From Pollenia angustigena (taxonomy: Eukaryota; Arthropoda; Insecta; Diptera; Polleniidae), in the NCBI GenBank assembly GCA_930367215.1, contig OV884056.1, positions 255,281,127 to 255,345,126 of the forward strand: a stretch of 64,000 nt of DNA, given 5' to 3'. The first letter of the stretch is position 1. Each line of letters begins with the position of its first letter. The notes below the pieces were generated by a model, which made no database searches, had not been told where the DNA came from, and worked only from the letters and a program-made list of their open reading frames with translations. A program made the translations under genes and the position numbers. Shown here piece by piece: positions 22,381 through 34,460 of the stretch.

Positions 22381-23035
22381 ATTTAACCCGCTACTTTAGT
22401 AGAACCAAAAAGCTAAAGAAAAATGTAAAATTTCCCGTATTTCCTATTTTGGGTGCTATATTTTTCCCCTATTAAAGTATCAAAAATTTCAGTATTGTTG
22501 TGGTAGCACAGAATTTAGTACGAATATGTCAATGAATGCAGGAAAATGTTTTGTAAAAAAGGTACCAAAAATAGTTACGATTTTCACCCCTTAAATGTTC
22601 GAATTTCAAAAAGTACCAATTTGTTATACGTATTTTTTTTGACAAGTTTCAAATGTGGTATTAACTTTGTTTCTATGTTTATTGGTTCAAAAGATGGCAA
22701 AAAAGTACTAAAATTCAGATTTTACCCGTTTACTCCCTAATAGGGCCGAATTTCAAAAAAATACCAGACGCCTGCCCGCTTATTTTTTTAAAGAACAACG
22801 ATAAGTATTACCTTTATTTGGCATCTCTTTTAGTTTTGGTTATATAAGGTTACCGAATTTTCCCGTTTTTACCCCCTAAACATTCAAATTTCGAAAAATC
22901 TCGTCTTAGTGGATCGATTTGGAGAATGACCACTTGCTAGTCCAAATTTAAAGATTCTAGGGTCAGCGGTTTGGACTGGGCGATGATGAATTAGTCAGTC
23001 ACTCACGCAACTCTTGTATATATATAGAAGATTGC
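22381..23035 (+). repeat. Family F dispersed repeat
   Basis: Recurring AAAAAGTACCAA, 'ttacccgtttactcc' and 'tcccgtttttacccc' lead to an end with TTGGACTGGGCGATGATGAA, TCAGTCACTCA and TATATATATAGAAG. A second copy at 31225-32600 is split by a TA-flanked MITE. No protein frame. Confidence 0.5.
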
Positions 23036-23490
23036 TTGAATTATCATATTACTTATCCAATAACCTTGATGCTATTTATCATTTTTACTAAATTTCATTT
23101 TTACTAATTTTTGAAAAACTTTGTTCACCGTAGTTGTAGGTTAAGAAATCTTACAATTAAAAAAAACAACAATAATGCACAGTGGGGAAGAAGGCATTGT
23201 ACAAATTTTTAAAGGCATTTTGCAAAAAAGTGCAAAATAAATGTTTTTTGAGTTTTTGTCAATAATATAAATCTTTATTTATACACCAAAAACCTTATAA
23301 ATTAATATCATTCAAAAGAAATTTTTCAACAAAACAGATTTTTCAATACTTAATAAAAGCCAACTAAAATGTCTTTTAAATTTTCAAAAAGCATCCCACA
23401 ACTCCCGAAAAACTTCTGAAAATTTCCAATAAGTTGCTTATTAATATTTCGGTTTGAATGTTTGTGGTCTCAGGATCCCCATAACACAAT

Positions 23491-23755
23491 TACAGTAGGT
23501 AACGGATAAAAGAAGTTAAAAAAAAAATACGAAAATGTTTCTATAAGCTTTTTATAAAAATATTTTTATACGTATTTTAATTATTGGTTGTTGGCAAAAT
23601 ATTTCTTGCAGTAGTTTTTATTTTATAAAAAGTTTTCTTATACAGAATACCTTTAATATTGATACATAAGGATAAAGACACGTTGCTTTTGAAATACTTT
23701 CATAAAAGCATTTCTTTTCTTATATGAAAGGTTATTATATCTGTTATCTACTGTA
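23491..23755. mobile_element. TA-flanked MITE, CAGTAG ends
   Basis: TA (23491-23492 and 23754-23755) flanks 261 bp with inverted tips CAGTAGGTAACGGATA and CAGTAGATAACAGATA. CAGT tips with TA duplication fit mobilisation by a Tc1/mariner transposase. Confidence 0.75.
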
Positions 23756-23811
23756 TTATTAACCTATTAGGTCTTGCAAAGAGGGCTTACAAGTTTTAAT
23801 TCTATAGGCAA

Positions 23812-23955
23812 ATAAAAACATGGTTGTGGTAAACATATTCTAAGAGCAACATATTATGTTAAGATTCATGATTGTAGTCACCATATTACGATTATTATTA
23901 AATCATATTATGACTAAATTTATTCGTAATATTACATCGTAATGTTTTTTCCTTA
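23812..23955. repeat. Family A fragment
   Basis: Short diverged copy: ATGGTTGTGGTAAACATATT, AACATATTATG, GATTGTAGTCACCATATTA. Ends unclear. Confidence 0.45.
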
Positions 23956-23959
23956 ATAA

Positions 23960-24785
23960 TATTAGCGGTTTTCACCCTTGATAGTAAAGTTCCTTGTAGA
24001 CCTTGTGAATCTATTTTTTTTTAATTAAAGCACTAAGATTTACAACACTGCAACAACAAAATATTAGACTAAAATTTACTGCGGTGTGGTTGAAAAATCC
24101 AACAAATAGCTGTTGTTAACACGTTTGTTAAATAATCCAGAATAAAACAGTTGAAGAAACTATATCTGTCTCTCTCCCTCACTCAGCAACTTCATTGATT
24201 TACAATACTAACGAAAAAGACGCACACGCTTTGTAGTATAAAATCGTATTAAATAAAGCAGAGTTGTACACTTAATACAAAGGGTGAAAACCTCTATTAT
24301 TATCCTGTTATTCATAATAAGTTTACAAGTAAACCAGAGATGTCAGCGTCATACACAATTGTGGAAATTAGTTCACACACATTCTTCACACGCGTTCTTA
24401 CGCTCTTTCATTTAGTGCACAAGAGTACACAATTCAGTCGTCGATTATCAAGCGATGAGTGCACATGCGGCGGATGCTTACGTATTTTTTTATTTTTATT
24501 AAAAGTACTTGTCTCTTTATTCACTAATACTGATAAAAAAGCAAAACAACCACAATTGACATCACTGAAGTAAACATATTACGATAACGCGCCACTTTCA
24601 CACCAATAACAAAAAATTGAAAATTTGCATCGATTTTTATTTATACTTATTTTGTTTATATTTTTATATTTACATATATTAGTTTTTTGTGTACGACAAC
24701 AATATATTGTTTCAATAAACATAGTGTAGTTGCCGTTACCATGCCCAGCCATATTTTTTTCTTTGCATGAAGCTGTAAGACATTT
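23960..24785. other. No feature recognised
   Basis: AT-rich DNA; one 77-aa frame (24340-24573) is Ser/Leu-rich without a known motif. Confidence 0.45.
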
Positions 24786-25187
24786 TTAATTTTCATTTAA
24801 GACCGCATAACATATATTCTGGGTCCGTGAGTACCCAGTTGAAATCACGATCACTTTCGAAGTACATACTCAAAATAAAAGAATAATGTTGGTGTCAAAT
24901 TGTTTCTAGTTCTCGTAAACAGTCTACGATTGAATTCTTATAAAATCGGCTGGGCAAGAAAAGAGTTATAAATCCAAATGTAGGACAAACACCCTTAAAA
25001 ATTTACAATTTTATTACAAAAGCTAACATAAATTTAGCATAATGCACGGACTAGTATAAGATTTTGGACGAATTTTTTGATTATTTATCCATAGTTTGTC
25101 ATGGGTCCAATATAAATTTTAATTCTGAAAATGATATTAACGACTAAAGCTGGTACGAAACATGATATTTTACTCAAATTAGTTTTA

Positions 25188-26094
25188 TAATGGGAGATTT
25201 TTTAGCTGTTATCTTTTTGGCAACACTGGTTTAAACAGCTGACGCACGTTTCGTGTTTTGTTTCACTGTCAAACATCTTCAGTTTGGTCTATAATTTAAC
25301 CATGAATCGTCTTACAAACGAACAACGCTTGCAAATTATTGATTTTTATTATCAAAATGCGTGCTCTGTTAAGAAAGTTCATCGTGCGCTTATTGTGTTC
25401 AGCGACGAAGATCATTTTTGGCTCAACGGTACGTTAATAAGCAGAATTTTCGATTTTGGAGTGAAGATCAGCCAGAAGCATTGCAAGCGCTACCAATGCA
25501 TCCAGAAGAAGTCACAGTTTGGTGCGGTTTATGTGCTGTTGGCATCATTAGACCGTACTTCTTCAAAGATGATGCGAATTGTAACGTAACTGTAAATAGT
25601 GAGCGCTACCTTGAGATGCTATTCAACTTGTTTTTGCCCAAAATGCAAGAGCTTGACTTGCATGACATATCGTTTCAACAAGACGGTGCCACATGCCACA
25701 CAGCACGCTTAACAATGGACTTATTGAGAGGCGAGTTCGGTGAACATTTTATTTCACGTTCGGGACCGGTCAATTGGCCGCCTAGATCGTGCGATTTAAC
25801 GCCTTTAGACTATTTAAAGCTTATGTCTATACACACATGCCCGCTTCAATTGACGCATTGGAAGACAACATTTATTCATGGGATACCGGCCGAAATTTTG
25901 GAAAGATTATCCCGAAATTGGACTAAGCGGATGGACCATTTGAGGCGCAGTCACGGTCAACATTTGCATGAAATAATCTTCAAACATTAAATTATATGGA
26001 CCGTACTATTGATTCAAATAAAGATTTCAAGCATTTTTCTGAATTTTATGTGTTTTTTTTAACTTTCCTATAGCTCTTAAAAAATCACCCGATA
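25188..26094 (+). mobile_element. Internally deleted mariner-like transposon
   Basis: The tips TATAATGGGAGATTTTTTAG and, from the right, TATATCGGGTGATTTTTTAA are inverted and TA-flanked. The element is about 0.9 kb against the usual 1.2-1.3 kb for mariners, because the transposase gene inside has lost its middle. It disrupts a mini-me-like element, so it arrived later. Confidence 0.8.
25302..25990 (+). pseudogene. Mariner-like transposase with internal deletion and frameshift
   Basis: Starts MNRLTNEQRLQIIDFYYQNA (25302), the N-terminal helix-turn-helix start. It jumps after KKVHRAL straight to IVFSDEDHFWLNG (first catalytic Asp), so roughly 130 residues of DNA-binding and linker sequence are missing. 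A frameshift near 25425 moves to YVNKQNFRFWSEDQPEAL. From there 25418-25990 stays open: FQQDGATCHTA (second Asp), GPVNWPPRSCDLTPLDY (third Asp, 37 residues after the second), and RMDHLRRSHGQHLHEIIFKH at the end. The FLWGYVK segment expected after LDY is also lost. It is not functional. It is the best preserved transposase in the window. Confidence 0.88.
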
Positions 26095-26439
26095 TAAGTT
26101 TTATATGCCTGGAAATAAAAGCATAACACTTTCTAAAGGTCAGCCAACTAATTGTAAAACTGACGTCAGTTTTATTAAAGAATGATTAAAAATATATTAA
26201 TTCCATAAAGAACCCACTATTAAAATATTATAATTGTCGGTGGAAGGTATCAAAGATTCGACTCAGCCGAATATAGCGCTTTTACTTATTTTTTTGCTTA
26301 ATTTGTTTATTTTTTTAAAAACACTTCTCGTTAAAAGGCACCAAGAGATGTGCAAAAAAAAAATGACAAGAAAGCGATAAATACCTGACCGTTTTCCATT
26401 TTTCAGACGTAAATCAGAAATAAATTTTATTTTGTTTGT

Positions 26440-27050
26440 TTAAGGTGCATGTAGACGACATGTTTTTTACATATGACTTGTCAACTTTTCAAGTCACATG
26501 TAATTGTGCATGTCTGTAAAAATGGTTGTTGTACAGAAGGTTTATAATATTCGATCACAAGTACCTGTAATTTGCTTCTGATATTGTCTCTGTATTTTCC
26601 CCCATAGATGTTACAATAACCAAAATAAAAATGCCGCCACGAAATTTTGTATTTACGCCGTTAAATAATTTAGCCATCTTAACATATTTTTCTTTTAATT
26701 CAAAGATACCAATTTAGGATAGGTTTTTATATATATATATATTTACATAAATTCAATTAAATATTGGGATTATCATGCATATCTCGGTATTGTAAAATAT
26801 TAACTTCAGCCGGCTAATGATTCAGTCAATAGTGGACGCCGCTGCCGGTTTATTCTCGGCATAGATTTCTGATGACGGATGGTTTGTCAGAAGAAAATAG
26901 AGCACGCTCTAATTGAAATTTTGTCAGATGACTTTGCATCTGACTTTTACAGAAGCAAAGTTTAAAAGGTAACACACGACAGTTATGTATTTTGCAGTGG
27001 GAAATTTGACATGTCAGATGACAAAAACATGTCGTGTACGGTCGCCTTTA
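26440..27050. mobile_element. TTAA-flanked MITE (family E), copy 2
   Basis: TTAA at 26440-26443 and TTTA at 27047-27050 (one change) flank 603 bp. Ends: GGTGCATGTAGACGACATG and, from the right, GGCGACCGTACACGACATG. Shared internal parts with the 5.3-kb copy include ATGCCGCCACGAAA, TTTACGCCGT and 'cttcagccggctaatgatt'. Confidence 0.75.
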
Positions 27051-28535
27051 GCAAACGGCAGAGTCCTAAGCCGATCTAGTTTGACGCCGTAAGTGATATA
27101 TTGCAAAAATTGCTAGCCGCAGGTTAAATTCGGCAGTTGGCCTGATAAAATTTTGCCATCAACAGCAACGGCTTACAAAACTAATGAGCCGCTTTAGAAG
27201 AAGGCTAAGAAGTTCAGCGCAGGTCTCTTCGGATAAATTACGACAACACAATAAACATAGCAAGCAAAGTTCTATTTATTTAAGACACTATTTGTTTACA
27301 AAGCAACAACAATATTTTTAAGCCATTGTTAAATTTTAGAACATTATCACAATATAACATGATAGCATAACTCAAAAAATAACATTTCGAAATAAAAGTG
27401 TGTAAGTTTTTGATTTAATCGCACCACTTAGAAAAATATCACCACATTCTTTTCAAACGGGGAAAGTAAAAAATAAGGATTTCATCTTCTATGGTATAAC
27501 AAATACTGGCTTCGCTAACTAAAGCTTCTCTGTACATCACTAACTCCTTGCAGCAAATGAGCAAAATGAATATTACATTTCCAAACAGTCAAAGTCTGGA
27601 TTCAATAATTCCTTCCTTCGTTTGCCATAAAAATTTCAAAAGACCCAATTCATTACATTTAATATTCATCATCACTACATGTCGTTGAAAAAATATCGCG
27701 AAAATCTTTAACCCATTTCCATAGAAATGTACCAAAATTAGGAAATTTAAAAAAAAAACGCCTTTTAAATTACCATATTTGAATGAGAGCTAAGCTTCGT
27801 TGTTTTAACTTTACACACAGCTACACACAAACACAGTAATAAGTACCCCATGAAACAATATGATATAGAATACAGCAAAATCCAAAAAGGGAAATAATGA
27901 AAAAAGGAAAAATAAACAACAGGACTCATCCATAAATTTGTAGCTGATGAATTTTAAGTATCCTTCTGATATTGTCCACAACAAGTCAATTCACGTTGCT
28001 ATTTTGGTTCCCATTTTCTTTCTTTTATTTCAGTCCTAAAAAAAAATAAAAATTCTTGTATAAATTTACATACATTTTGTTTTCAATATGCAGTTGATCT
28101 TTTTTTTTTCTCTTTGTTTTATTTCTTTCTCCATTTTGGAGGGGGAAATGCTCGTTTGTTTTTGTTACCGCCATAAACTTGATTAAATGCCGCCGCAAAG
28201 TATTTGTTGTTGGTTTCTTTTTATTTCATTTTCAATGCATAAATTTAGAGATTTTATAGACAACGATTTTTTTTTCTCTGTTGCGTTATATATTCGTATA
28301 CATTTTTATAGAGGTTTTTCAAATTTTATTACTTTTCGTTACTACAGACCATGCATACATGCATGGGTTTGTTTTTTAAATAATAGAACACATAGAAAAT
28401 GTTAACGTTTTAATTTGTACTTTAAATAACTTCATTTGAATGATAGAAAAGGAATTTACAAAGCGAAAATTTAATATCCTTTTAATAGAAGGGCTTTTAA
28501 ACAGAAAATAAAAATGGGATAATGTTTTAAAGCTA
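27051..28535. other. Mostly unannotated; one 82-bp repeat unit
   Basis: 27470-27535 is a single minus-strand 82-bp repeat unit (TATGGTATAACAAATACTGG, then TTCGCTAACTAAAGC). 27060-27260 is less AT-rich than its surroundings but shows no recognisable frame. The rest is AT-rich and featureless. Confidence 0.5.
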
Positions 28536-28538
28536 AAT

Positions 28539-29285
28539 ACACAGAAAAAAATAAAAATTAATTTCAATTGAAATATTGGTGATATTAATTAAAAAATTAA
28601 TTAAATTGTCAAGAGTAAGACAATTAATAGTATCAATTAAATATTTTAATTCAAAATTTATTTCAAGACAACTAAATGTTAATTAAATCAAATTAACATT
28701 TTTAATTGTTTTTCAGCATAAAAAATAATTGATTCAATTATCACATTAAGGTTTGGCATCATTTAAAAGTCTCGTAAACTGTGCAAACTGTGCATTTTTA
28801 CGCCCTCACAAATGAACTATCAAAAATTGTATGAGAATTAATTTACACAAACTTCGTAAATTTGCCTAACAATTTCTAATCCTAAACTTTCGCTGTTCAG
28901 TTGTGCATTTATACAGACAGATTTTTTAAAGCCTATCGTCGTTTTCAATGAAAAATACAAACAAGAAATTCTTGCAATAATTTAATCAAATTAGTCTTTT
29001 AGCTTTCTTTATTCATCTTAAAAAACAAATTTCAGAATTTAAAAAACAAATTTCAATTTCTATTTTTATTTTTATATTTTTTTTTTTAAATATACATAAT
29101 TTTTTTATTGATATTTCTAACAAACTGATATTCATTGCTTAAAATTACTCAAAAATCAAAAAGGGTCTTCATGAAACGAGACTCGCACGCGATATCATAA
29201 AAACCCTTATTAATTAAATTGAAATACTTTTAAAACAACTTTTTTTAAATTGATAAAAAAAAACTACAGATCATTTTTTCTGTGT
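28539..29285. mobile_element. Family G MITE with inner insertion
   Basis: Ends ACACAGAAAAAAAT and the complement of ACACAGAAAAAATGATC. Family G arms at 28539-28744 and 29211-29285 surround about 465 unrelated bases (from GGTTTGGCATCATT to AAAAACCC). The inner piece may be another element, but its ends are not sharply paired. Confidence 0.55.
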
Positions 29286-29619
29286 TAAACATCCCAGCGG
29301 CAAACTTTGCATACCACATCACATCTCTTCAATGAAGTGTGTATCACTTTGTGTTCAATGAATTCTAGTTTACAAAGTGTATGACGGAAGTGTATGGAAT
29401 TTACAAAAATGAATTTCGTTCATCTTTTATAATGTTCTGATCAATTCTGTATGGGTCCCGTTATTTTTCATTTGCTACTTTGTTAAGTAGTTTATTTTTA
29501 ATAAGGAACAATCTAAAAATTTTTCGCGAGTTAAACATATATTTTTTTCAATTTATAAAAGAAGTCTGGTCTTAATGTCCTGAAAATCTAACATTCTGAA
29601 ACAACGCGAAAATCCAAAA

Positions 29620-29840
29620 AGTCTACCTGCTTACAATGTGTGTGAAGTAGTGTGCAAGACGTCTTACACTTGCCCACGAAGTAAGCGAGATTGTGTATAG
29701 ACTGTCTGCTGCCTGTTTATAATGTGTGCGAAGTTGTGTGCAAGTCGCCTTCTACTTGCCCACGAAGTAATCGAGATTGTGTATAGGCTGTCTACTGCCT
29801 GCTTACAATGTATGCGAAGTCGTGTGCAAGACGCCTTCCA
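29620..29840. repeat. 86-bp tandem repeat, 2.5 units
   Basis: Units start at 29629, 29715 and 29801 (GCTTACAATGTGTGTGAAG, GTTTATAATGTGTGCGAAG, GCTTACAATGTATGCGAAG). Each runs through TTGCCCACGAAGTAA and GAGATTGTGTATAG. Identity between units is high, so the array is fairly recent. Confidence 0.8.
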
Positions 29841-29862
29841 CTAAATAAATAAATTTCAATAC

Positions 29863-30089
29863 GAACATTTTCTGCCCAATAGGAACCAGATCGGTGCAAA
29901 AATGACAAAGTTACAGAAGATTAATTGAATTAACCTACAACAAATAAATATACAAAGCTAAATTTTTAGTAACAAAATATATTAAAAATTGCTTGAAACT
30001 ATTGCATTTCTATGTGGGTTAATTTACTTAATCTTCTGTAGCTTTGTCACTTTTGTACCAAAATATGTCTTGTTGGGCGCAAAATGTTC
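29863..30089. mobile_element. Palindromic MITE
   Basis: GAACATTTTCTGCCCAA on the left and GAACATTTTGCGCCCAA from the right. GACAAAGTTACAGAAGATTAA and its inverted GACAAAGCTACAGAAGATTAA follow inward. 227 bp with arms of about 60 bp. Confidence 0.7.
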
Positions 30090-30436
30090 ATATTAAAATA
30101 ATCTAATGTCGCATACAATAAAACATTAGGATTTTTAAATCATTGCACACTGGGAAATTCCGGCCCAAAATCCATAACTTCTTTATTTCTTTACGTAAAC
30201 GGCTGAAATTTGGTACGCAACTTAAGAATAACATGCTCAATCCCTGGACACGTACACACAAGGGTTGGCCCGGTAATGATTGACGACCCAAAAGTATCGA
30301 GCAAAATTAAAAAAGGGATCTGGAGGTGTAATAAAATATGATCATTTGTAGCGATTATATTAATAGTTTGTGGAATATCTATATATCTCATCTTTTGTCC
30401 CCATTTTTTTGGCTACCTGAGTAAATAAAAGTAGAT

Positions 30437-30792
30437 CCCAGCGGTAAATATTGAAAGGACCGCAAGTGGCAGGCCTTTTTGAAGGCCTCTATACCCCTTT
30501 CTAAAAGATTCGCTTCGCATGATATCCTGCCTTCAGAAGTATGCCTTCTAGAAGGTATAAACTTCTTTTTAAAAGGCCTTCTGAAATATCCAGTACACAT
30601 TCGCTACTCCCTTCTTTGAGAAGGGAGAAAGCAAGGTGTTCAGTTTTATTTACTTTTTATTTTTAGTGACCTTCCTTACTCCCTTCTTTGGGAAGGGATC
30701 GAAGTTGTTTTCAAATGAATTGTGGAAGGCCTTGCGTCCAATGACAACCTGTGTAAAATATAAATAAGTATGGAATTCTAGTTACCGCTGGG
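30437..30792. mobile_element. MITE with CCCAGCGGTAA ends
   Basis: CCCAGCGGTAAATA (30437) and CCCAGCGGTAACTA (from 30792, minus strand). Inside, AAGGCCTTC/GAAGGCCTT and 'actcccttctttgagaaggga' palindromes recur. A lone similar left tip (CCCAGCGGCAAAC) lies at 29292. Confidence 0.65.
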
Positions 30793-31224
30793 ATATGTTA
30801 ATATATGGTTATAATGTAATATGAGATTATATACATACACATATGTATACATCTTAACATAACTCAGACGTGGATCCAACTTGGGCTCCTGTGGGATGGG
30901 TGAGGGGAGATTGTCAAGGAACCTTCAACTGAAACATACCATTTTGCAAAATTTCTTTTGGAAAGACCATAGAAATGGTATATATTTTTTCTTTTAAGGA
31001 AGGTGGGGGTTGAGGTAGGTTGGAATGATTACCAATTCATTTTTCTTCCCCTGTACTTGCAACTGCATAACCACATATATAAAAAATATCCGTCTTACAC
31101 TGCGTCATATTAAATTAACATATATTATTGATTTATTTGGTGAATTTTATTTTTGTATGGAATACACAAATTTTATGATTTTATTGTTAAATTCAAAATT
31201 CCGAAAGGTACAAAAATTTTTTTG

Positions 31225-32600
31225 AGAGAAGAGAACACAATTTAAATTTTATTTTTATCTTTATTACTCAAGCAGATGAATTGTTTACCAAAAAAGTACC
31301 AAAATTCTATTTTTGTCCTTTTTTATACCCAAAATGAGCAAATATCAAAAAAGTACCAAACACATGGCAATTAAATTTTCGATTCAGTAATGGTCTTTTT
31401 TACATTTTACGTCTACCTCTGTTAGATCACGAGATATAATGTAACTGATTTTACCCGTTTTTACCCAAAAGTCTCTACTATTACACTCAGGTCTCGTTTT
31501 ATGCGATAGATGCGTTCCCAAAAAATTCGCATAAAACGATACTCTAGTTTCATATAAAAACTAATGATTCGTTCCAAAATTAAATTAAAATTTTAATTAA
31601 AAACTCAAAACAAAATCGCATAAAAAATCAACAAATATGTATATGTGAAGCGGACAACCCAATAAAAATATTTTGTTACCTTTATTTCCCTTATATTTTG
31701 CATAACTATACTTCTAGTAGATGTGAATAAGTATATATTTTTTCTATGATGTTTATTTGTCGAGTTAAGGGCTGGTAAAGTGTTGCCGTTTTCAAAAAAA
31801 TATTTTTTTAAATTATTATTTCAAACTAAAAACTAAGCAAACGAAAAAAAATTTAAAGGTGATTCTTATAGAAAATCGATTGATCTTTAAATAAAGAAAA
31901 AAATTCATTTGAAAAAAAATTCATCTGCAAAACCGGAAATTACCAATTTAAATCAAAATTTTTCTTAGTTCTAATATTTTTTTATTTTTTAATCTAAATT
32001 GGCGTTTAGTGTCCTCATCATATTGTAAAATTTTTATTATGGGATTTCTATTGGTTTAAAAGTTATGCAAATTTCTTCACACTCGTACATGTGGTTATTA
32101 CAATGTTGTACCGTAAAACACAGGAAAGAACGAGCTTAAATTAAAATTTTCCTAACTTCCACCTAATTTTTAATTCTACTTTGTACCGAAATTAGCCTTC
32201 GTTTTAAAACTTATATTATGTGCTCTTCCTTAGTTTAAAAACAATCATACCGATACGTATGGCTATGCATATAAAAACAAAATAAAACAAACTATAACGA
32301 TTATATCAGTGATGCAAGCTTGGCTTAATTTAAAAACGGTAAAAAAGCTTAAAAAAACATCTAAAATTTCAAAAACCGTAAAAATTTAAAAAAAATCGTT
32401 AATTTAAAAATCGCAAAAATTTGAATCCGCATAAAAAAAATCCGCATAAAACGAGACCTGAGTGTATTTTATTTTACACAATGAGAGGGTAGTCTACATA
32501 CAAAATTAAGAGTGTCTGGCTTAAGTTGTTTGGGCTGGGCGATGATCACGCTAATCATTAAAGAAATATATGAAGCCACTAAAAATGATCTGGTTACTTG
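31225..32600 (+). repeat. Family F repeat split by a MITE
   Basis: 31225-31481 has AAAAAAGTACCAAAATTC and 'ttacccgtttttaccc'; 32467-32600 has TTTGGGCTGGGCGATGATCA. Together they match the copy at 22381-23035. Confidence 0.5.
31482..32466. mobile_element. TA-flanked MITE, CACTCAGGTCTCG ends
   Basis: TA at 31482-31483 and 32465-32466 flanks 981 bp with inverted ends CACTCAGGTCTCGTTTTATG (20 of 20 identical). TCGCATAAAA and CCGCATAAAA recur inside. TA duplication fits Tc1/mariner mobilisation. No transposase is visible. Confidence 0.8.
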
Positions 32601-33504
32601 GGTGGCAGGTGGTGGCAGCTGAAATGTATAGTACTTACTTTTGACTAGATATAATTATCACTTAACCTTCCCTAGCCCCACCTTTTTTGTTATGGTCTCT
32701 TTAAATTTGGCTTACTTTAGGTTTTATTTATTTTTCAAGTAACTCACAATCCCTTCACTTATCCAAAAAAATAACGCACACAAAATCACAATTATCACAT
32801 GGAATGAATAATTACTAATACGGGTTTAACATAGCGTGCTTATTTTCAAAGAAAACTTTTAAGCAAAACTCATAGCTTACTTTTATTTCAAAGTAGAAAA
32901 ATCAACTTTGAAAACCTAAAATTTATAAAAAAAAAAATCTATTCTTTGCTCCAGTAATTACTGTAAAATAGTTATCCAAGAGCCAAATTAAGATATAAGT
33001 TGTATGTTTTGAAGTGTTCATTATAATCTGTCATCAAAATTTTATAAAAATTAAGAAAAAAAATAATTTTTGGCCGGAATTTCCCAGTTGAAAAGAATAA
33101 AATTGAACAAAATCATAAAATTTTCAATGAAGCTTGAAGTTTTGTCTCCTGTAACTTTGCCATTTCTTGACCAATCTTCGCAAGCAATCCATGGTTATTT
33201 TAGAGTATATTATATTATATATAACCTTTCACTAAAAATAAAGAATTACATAATCCGTTTACAATTTTTGTAGATATTTGCATTTCAGTCACATCATCTT
33301 TTAAAAACACAAATAACGGTTATTTTGGAATATCTCAAAAACTGTTTTACTTTTGACAATTCTGACTTCATATTCAGCTTAAAATTTTACATAAAGATTA
33401 GCTTCCAGATTCATTTGGTCACGACTTTGTTGAAATTTTGTCACGTAGTGTAATCAAATCTCATCTAGAATATGAATATTAACCTCGAAACATAATATTT
33501 TTCT

Positions 33505-34460
33505 TACAAAAGTCACTTCGTACACAAAAAGTTCACTTTGTGCACAAAAAGTTCACTTTGTACACAAAAAGTTCACTTTGTACACAAAAAGTCATCCTTT
33601 ACACAGAAAGTCCATTTTTAAACAGGAGGTCAGTTTTTACAAAAAAAAAATCACTTTTACACAAAAATTCACTTTGTAGATAAAAAGTCGTTTTTTACAC
33701 AAGAAGTTATCTTTAACACGCAAAGGCCATTTTACACAAAAGGTCAGTTCTACACAAATAAGTCACTTTTTACACAAAAAGTAAATTTTTACAAAAATAA
33801 GTCACTCCTTTCACAAAAACTTCAATTTGTACATAAATCGGCACTTTCTACAAAAAATTTCACTTTAACACAAAAAGTCTATTTTAACACAAGAAGTCAT
33901 CTTTTACACAGAAAGTCCATTTTGGTATAAGAGACCAGTGTTTACACAAAAATTCGCTGTTTGCAGAGAGTTTAGTTTTACACAAAAAGTCACTTTTTAC
34001 AAAATTAATAACTTTTTACACAAAAATTCACTTTGTAGACAAAACGTCGTTTTTTACACAAGAGTTAATCTTTAACACACAAAGGCCATTTTACACAAAA
34101 GGTCAGATTAACACAAAAATTTACTTTTTACTCAAATTAGCCACTTTTTACACAAAAAATTCACTTTGTACGCAAAAAAAATCACTTTCTACACAAAAGG
34201 GCACTTTCAAAAAAAATTTCTTTTACACAGAAATTCAATTTATACACAACAGGCCAAGGTCAGTTTTAACACAAAAATTAATTTTTTATACAAAATGTAA
34301 GTTTTTACGCATAAATTCACTTTTTACACAATAAGTCACTCTTTATACAAGAAGTCGCTTTTTACAAAAAAGGATCACAAAAAGTCACTCTTTAGCCATA
34401 AGCTCACTTTCTACATAAAAATATCACCTTTCACATAAAAGTTAACTTTAACACAAAACG
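33505..34460. repeat. ~20-bp minisatellite, about 950 bp
   Basis: About 45 diverged units of TACACAAAAAGTTCACTTTG. The first four (33505-33600) are nearly identical; later ones drift in length and sequence. It has no spacers or conserved repeats of the CRISPR kind, and no coding frame. Confidence 0.85.

Larger units (their letters stand above)
24790..26295 (+). mobile_element. mini-me-like element split by a mariner
   Basis: The left part (24790-25187) has CATATATTCTGGGTCC and 'cgatcactttcgaag'. The right part (about 26095-26295) ends AATTGTCGGTGGAAGGTATC then GCCGAATATAGCG, as in the 12.7-kb copy. The mariner at 25188-26094 lies between them. Confidence 0.6.

Noticed and set aside
33505..34460. 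CRISPR-like array
   Set aside because: Units are contiguous, about 20 bp, and decay gradually with no unique spacers; the sequence is a eukaryotic minisatellite.
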